Below, piece after piece: positions 59,080 through 64,000 of a stretch of 64,000 nt of DNA. The DNA comes from Chlorocebus sabaeus (lineage: Eukaryota > Chordata > Mammalia > Primates > Cercopithecidae), in contig NC_132912.1 in the NCBI RefSeq assembly GCF_047675955.1, positions 81,492,382 through 81,556,381 on the forward strand. Reading direction: 5' to 3'. Each line of letters starts with the position of its first letter. The first letter of the stretch is position 1. The notes under the pieces were generated by a model. That model was not told where the DNA came from, did not search any database, and saw nothing but the letters and a program-made list of their open reading frames with translations. A program made the translations under genes and the position numbers.

Positions 59080-59619
59080 CTGAGACTTTTCAAGAGCAGT
59101 GCAGGACATATGGAATGGTTTTGGAGTGAGGACATGGAAGGTACAGTATTTCCGGAGGGGAAAAAAACTCTAAAAAGAGAATTTGGCATAGCTAGAATAG
59201 GGAACCAGTGACAGAAAATGATGGGCGATGGGGCCAAATGAGAGGCAAAAGCCAGACTCTTGGTGGGTCTTATATCTATTTTAAGAGGACTAGACTTTCT
59301 GTGATCTGGGTGGGGGTAAGGAGCCACGGAAATGCTTAAACACAACAAAAACATGGCAGATTTAGGTTAAGGGTAGATAATTCTGATGGCTTTGTAGCTC
59401 ACCTATTTGGAAGCAAAAAGAAGAAAGCACTTAGGAGGCTGTGGAAGTTGACAAATTAAGAAATAACAGAGGCAATGGATAAAGGTTTTGGCAATAATCG
59501 ATGGCAGTGAGCCAAGAGATTTGAGAAATATTTATGTGGAAAAATTAGTATGTGAGTGTAAAGAAAGAGGAGGGACAAGGATGATGCCCAGATTTCTAAC
59601 TTGTGACCAGGTGGACAGT
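59080..59619 (-). repeat. L2 fragment
   Basis: GCCAGACTCTTGGTGGGTCT, TAATTCTGATGGCTTTGTAG and GATGATGCCCAGATTTCTAA follow antisense L2. Confidence 0.65.
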
Positions 59620-60364
59620 GGCACCAACTTAATGAAACAGAGCATGCAAAAATGATTAACAAGTAGTTCCCAAGCAAACGCAAATTAAATTTGCACACAC
59701 ACCTGAATGGCTAAAATGTAAAAAGACTTCCTTTAGCAATACCAAGTGTTAGTAAGGACGGGGAAATGGGAACTCACGTATGCTATTGATAGTGTTGATA
59801 GTGTGTAAGTTGGCATACACTTTAGAAAAGCATTTGGAAATATCTATTAAGGTCAACTTATGTGTAACCTTGAGCCAGCAATTCCGTTTTGGCCATATAG
59901 CTAGCAGAAATCTGTACATTTATTTGCTAAAAACATGTATAATAAATGTATAGCTTAATTATGCTTAATAGCCTCATACTTAACCAAAAACCCTATCAGT
60001 AGTTGACTAAAAATAAATAAATTGTGGTTTGTTAATACAGTAGAATATCATATATTTATGAGATGAACATGCTACAGCTATATACAACAACATGGATGAA
60101 TCTCATAATATTGTGCTAAAGAAGTCAGACACAGGGAACATACTATATGATTCCATTTATAGAACATTCAAAATCAAGCAAAACTAATCTATGTTATTAG
60201 AAATCAAGATAGTGTCACTTTTAGAGTGGGGAAGATAAAAACTAAAAGGGGTATGGGGGTGCTACTAGCTACTGGTTATATCTTAGCTTGATGTGGGGTC
60301 TGCTTATACAAATGTGTGCACTTTCTGGATATTCATCAAGTCATGCCCTTAAGATTTGTGCTGC
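59620..60364 (+). mobile_element. L1M 3' region, left part, split by MER11 LTR
   Basis: CACACCTGAATGGCTAAAAT, AACAACATGGATGAATCTCA, ATGATTCCATTTATAGAACA and GATATTCATCAAGTCATGCC run from ORF2 C-terminus into the 3' UTR. It stops at CTCTAG and resumes at 61434. Confidence 0.85.
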
Positions 60365-60370
60365 CTCTAG

Positions 60371-61427
60371 TGTTGCAGGAAGTCAGGGACCCCAAACAGA
60401 GGGACTGGCTGAAGTCATGGCAGAAGAACATAAATTGTGAAGATTTCATGGACATGTATTAGTTCCGCAAATTAATACTTTTATAATTTCTTATACCTGT
60501 CTTTACTGTAATCTCTGAACATAAATTGTGAAGATTTCATGGACACTTATCACTTCCCCGATGAATATCCTTGTGATTTCCTATGCCTGTCTTTACTTTA
60601 ATCTCTTAATCCCGTCATCTTCTTTGTAAACTGAGAAGGATGAATGTCGCCTCAGGGCCCTGTGATTGTGTCAACTGCACAAATTTTTTGTAGAGCATGT
60701 GTGTTTGAATATGAAATCTGGGCATCTTTAAAAAAGAACAGGATAACAGCGATGTTCAGGGAAAAAGAGAGGTAACTTTGAACTGGCCGCCAGTGAGCCG
60801 GATGGAACAGAGCTATATTCCTCCTCTTTCATAAGCAAATAGGAGAAATATCGCTGAATTCTTTATCTCAGCAAGGAACATCCCTGAGAAAGAGAATGCA
60901 CCCTGAAGGTAGGCCTGTAGACGGCCCCTTTTTAAGGCGTCCCGTCCAATGGGATGAAATAAGCCCCGGTCTCCTACAGTGCTCCCAGGCTTACTAGGAT
61001 GGGAAAATTCCCACCTAATAAATTGTGGTCGGACAGGTTACCTGCTCTCAAACCCTGTTTTTGATAAAATGTTATCAAAGACAATGCGTGCCCGAAACTT
61101 CATTAGCAATTTTAATTTCTCCTCATCCGGTGGTCCTGTGATCTCGCCCTGCCTCCATTTGCTTTGTGATACTGTATTACCTTATGAAGTATGTGACTCG
61201 CACCCTATTCATGCGCTTCCTCCCCTTTTGAAAATCACTAATAAAAACTTGCTGGTTTTACAGCTCAGGGAACATCATGGATCCTGCCGACATGTGATGT
61301 CTCCCCTGGACACCCAGCTTTAAATTTCTCTCTCTTGTGCTCTTTCCCTTTATTTCTCAACCCAGCCGAGACACTTAGGAAATAGGAAAGAACCCACGTT
61401 AAACATCGGGAGCAGGTTCTCCTGATA
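60371..61427 (+). mobile_element. Solo MER11-type LTR (ERV class II, HERV-K11/HML-8 group)
   Basis: A 1,057-bp LTR starts TGTTGCAGGAAGTCAGGGAC and ends CAGGTTCTCCTGATA. A perfect 6-bp target-site duplication, CTCTAG, flanks it (60365-60370 and 61428-61433), as expected for class II retroviruses. An AATAAA lies near 61241 (ACTAATAAAAACTTGCTGG). A 91-bp internal tandem duplication (60426-60516 and 60517-60607, both starting GAACATAAATTGTGAAGATT) is characteristic of the family. No internal genes remain, so it is the product of recombination between two LTRs. The 114-codon frame at 60979 is chance. Confidence 0.92.
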
Positions 61428-61433
61428 CTCTAG

Positions 61434-61471
61434 CCTGTATGTTATATTTGAATAAAAAATCTAATCAATTC
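61434..61471 (+). repeat. L1M 3' end, right part
   Basis: CCTGTATGTTATATTTGAAT continues the L1M 3' UTR to its A-rich end. It lies between the MER11 LTR and the MST LTR. Confidence 0.75.
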
Positions 61472-61833
61472 TGACATGGTTTTGCTGTATCCCCACTCAA
61501 ATCTTGAATTGTAGCTCCCATAATTCCCACAAGTCATGGGAGGGACCTGGTGGGAGGTAATTGAATCATGGGAGCGGGTCTTTCCCATGTTGTTCTCATG
61601 ATAGTGAATAACTCTCATGAGATCTGATGGTTTTATAATGGGGAGTTTCCCTGCACATGCTCTCTCTTGCCTGCCACCATGTAAGACATAACTTTGCTCC
61701 TCCTTTGCCTTCCACCATGATTGTGAGGCCTTTCCTGTCACATGGAACTGTGAGTCCATTAAACCTCTTTTTCTTTATAAATTGCCCAATCTTGGGTATG
61801 TCTTTATTAGCAGCATGAGAACAGACTAATACA
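61472..61833 (+). mobile_element. Solo MST/THE1-type LTR
   Basis: It begins TGACATGGTTTTGCTGTATC and ends AACAGACTAATACA. AATTC is repeated at both edges (61467-61471 and 61833-61837, overlapping the last A), the 5-bp duplication usual for ERVL-MaLR. It is the only MaLR LTR of the MST kind in sense orientation here. Confidence 0.92.
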
Positions 61834-62794
61834 ATTCCTTATGAAATACAGTGTATGAATAATTAGTTCAGTTTGGCATATGTTGGACATTGAGGTGAAC
61901 CATCAGACAAATAGATCACTGGGTGCATGTGTCTGAATCTCAGGGCAGGAGTAAAAGGCAGCAGATAAGGAATCTTAGCCACCCTGTGGGAGGAGATTGT
62001 GAATGAAAGCAGATGGTCTTGGATATAACTCTGGAGAATATGAGCACTTAAAGTATGGGCAGAAGAATTCTGAATTTCTGTTTACTCATTTTATTAAAAT
62101 AAAGCCATAAATACCTGTTTAATAGAATTAAATGTGTGAAAATAAAACAAGTGAATGTGTCTGCCTGTTATTGTGTGTTTTTCCCTTATTCTCCTTCTAT
62201 ATGCATATAAGCTCATGACACTCTCTTTCCTGAAGGCAAATGCAAAAATAAAAATTACAGTGTATACAGTGCCAGAAAATGATATCTAATGGGAATCTGG
62301 CCTGAAGACAGTTCTTGATTTTGAACAATTTACAATTGTTAATGTCAGTAATTCTCAAATTCATATTTACTATATTATGCAAAAGTATTCAATAACTGGA
62401 CTCACAGATGACCCAGAATCAAACACTCTTTATATGAGAAAATGGAAAGCCTGATTAGAATAAAGAAAGAAAGAGCTGAACTATGCATTGAGAAACTAGA
62501 TGGATTATCAGTAGGATCTTCCAGGCATCAAGGTGGCACAAGGTCACCACTACTGCTTAATAGGCCTTGGGCGACTGAATGAATTCCTGGGCACTACATA
62601 AGGTGATATTATGCCTTGGGGTAGAGTCATCCATTAAGGACCAGTTAGGTGGGAAATTCTGTGTTTGGAAGTGGAATTGTTAAACCACCTCTCTGAATGG
62701 TATACTTTCTGTACTTCATTAAGTTGAGGGGGATGGGAGAAACTGCAAAAGGTATTTTGCTAGTGCATGCTAGGAAATTTAAGCTTGTCCATTG
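61834..62794. other. Noncoding sequence with no recognised repeat
   Basis: No gene or named repeat is seen. Confidence 0.5.
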
Positions 62795-64000
62795 ACTAGT
62801 TAAAATAGACTTTAAACCAAAAGGAGTAAAAATAAATGACAAAGAAGAGCATTACATAATGATAAAGGGTTCAATTCAGCAAAACTATTTATCCTAAATA
62901 TGTATGCACCCAACATTGGAACACCCTGATTCATAAAACAAGTACTAGACCTATAAAAAAGACACAGATGTCCACACGATAGTAGTGGGAGAATTCAACA
63001 CTTTACTTGACAGATCATCAAAGCAGAAAACTAACAAATTCTGGACTTAAATTCAAGACTTGACCAATTGGACTTCATAGACATCTACAGAACATTCAAC
63101 TCAACGACCAAAGAATATACGTTCTTACCAACTGCACACAGAACATACTCTGAGGTTGATGACATGCTTGGCTGTAAAGCAAGTCTCCATACATTCAAAA
63201 AAATTGAAATTATACCAACCATACTCTCAGACCACAGTGAAAGAAAAATGGAAATCAATATCAAGAGAATCTCCTAAAATCACAAAAATTACATAGAAAT
63301 TAAACAACTTGCTACCGAATGACTTTTGCAAATATAATGAAATTAAGACAGAAATCCAAAATTTCTTTGAAATAAATTAAAACACAGATACAACATACCA
63401 AAATCTCTAGGATGAAGCAAAACCAGTGTCAAGGGGAAAGTTTATAGTGCTAAACACCCACGTCAAGAAGTTTAAAAGATCTCAAATTAACAATCTAATA
63501 TCACCCCTAGAGGAACTAGAAAAACAATAACTAAAGACCTCAAAGCTGGCAGAAAAGAAATAACTAAAATTAGAGAACTGAATGAAACTGAGAGCGAAAA
63601 ACCTATACAAAGGAGCAACAAAACAAAAAATTTGTTCTTTGAAAAGTAAACCACAATGAGATACCATCTCACACCAGTTAGAATGTCAATTATTAAAAAG
63701 TCAGGAAAAAACAGATGCTGGAGAGGATGTGGAGAAATAGGAAGACTTTTACACGTTGGTGGGACTGTAAACTAGTTCAGCCATTGTGGAAGACAGTGTG
63801 GTAATTCCTCAAGGATCTAGAACTAGAAATACCATTTGACCCAGCCATCCCATTACTGGGTATATACCCAAAGGATTATTAATCATGCTGCTATAAAGAC
63901 ATGCGCACACGTATGTTTATTGCTGCACTATTCACAATAGCAAAGACTTGAAACCAACCCAAATGTCCATCAATGATAGACTGGATTAAGAAAATGTGAC
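62795..64000 (+). mobile_element. L1 ORF2 fragment, reverse transcriptase deleted, continues past window
   Basis: The left part is the ORF2 endonuclease: GACTTTAAACCAAAAGGAGT, ATGTATGCACCCAACATTGG, the peptide DFIDIYRT at 63068 and the catalytic LSDH near 63226. It continues to TTTGTTCTTTGAAAAG at 63647. The next base begins ACCACAATGAGATACCATCT, which is near the ORF2 C-terminus, so the whole reverse-transcriptase part is deleted. Several stops break the frame. Divergence suggests a late L1M or L1PB-age copy. The 3' end lies outside the window. Confidence 0.9.

Noticed and set aside
60979..61323. 114-codon open frame
   Set aside because: It lies entirely within the MER11-type LTR, which is noncoding.

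Overview
This window looks like ordinary nuclear DNA of a primate, and most likely of an Old World monkey. Five Alu elements set the clade to primates. The Alu at 12221-12489 carries changes that I associate with the macaque/baboon AluYR group (CCGGATCTCAG in place of the usual CGCGATCTCGG, CACCTCGCCCGGCTAG, and CCCGTCTCG). A MER11-type LTR at 60371-61427 also points to catarrhines. The rest of the repeat content (L1M, L2, MIR, MER5, MER20, MLT1, MST) is shared by many mammals. I cannot name the chromosome or species.

I see no functional protein-coding gene, no spliced exon that I can defend, no tRNA or snRNA gene and no CpG island. The open frames longer than 100 codons are either inside repeats or look like chance. 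The only gene-derived sequence I recognise is a retrocopy of RPLP1 at 24861-25400. It has lost its start codon and carries a frameshift. The window is therefore intergenic or deep intronic.

Layout: 1-3132 holds an LTR-like stretch and an internally deleted L1M. 3133-12200 is mostly unique sequence with MIR, MER5 and L2 pieces. 12221-13667 has two Alus, one with a 126-nt polypyrimidine tail. 15892-18351 has two MST-type LTRs around an ERVL internal fragment. 18500-24800 has L2, MER20 and MIR fragments. 24861-25400 is the RPLP1 retrocopy. 25400-36000 is sparse, with L2 pieces, one clear MER5A and an AT-rich inverted repeat. 36156-36650 is a MER5 copy split by an Alu. 37985-41100 is a long antisense L2 that reaches its reverse-transcriptase region. 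42320-44420 is a second antisense L2 split by MLT1 and MLT2-like LTRs. 44431-46033 contains a local 260-bp direct duplication. 47290-48599 stacks L2, AluYd, an MST LTR and AluS. 57666-58196 is a hAT-like DNA transposon. 59080-61833 is a nest of L2, L1M, MER11 LTR and MST LTR. 62795 to the end is a younger L1 with its reverse-transcriptase region deleted; it runs off the window.

The main interest is structural and evolutionary: nested insertions with readable target-site duplications, an Alu with the 12-bp Yd deletion, overlapping inverted repeats that look like a template-switch scar, a 28-bp perfect palindrome, and two repeat-poor blocks that could be regulatory. I did not find a new biological system here. 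All family names come from reading by eye, without a repeat database.
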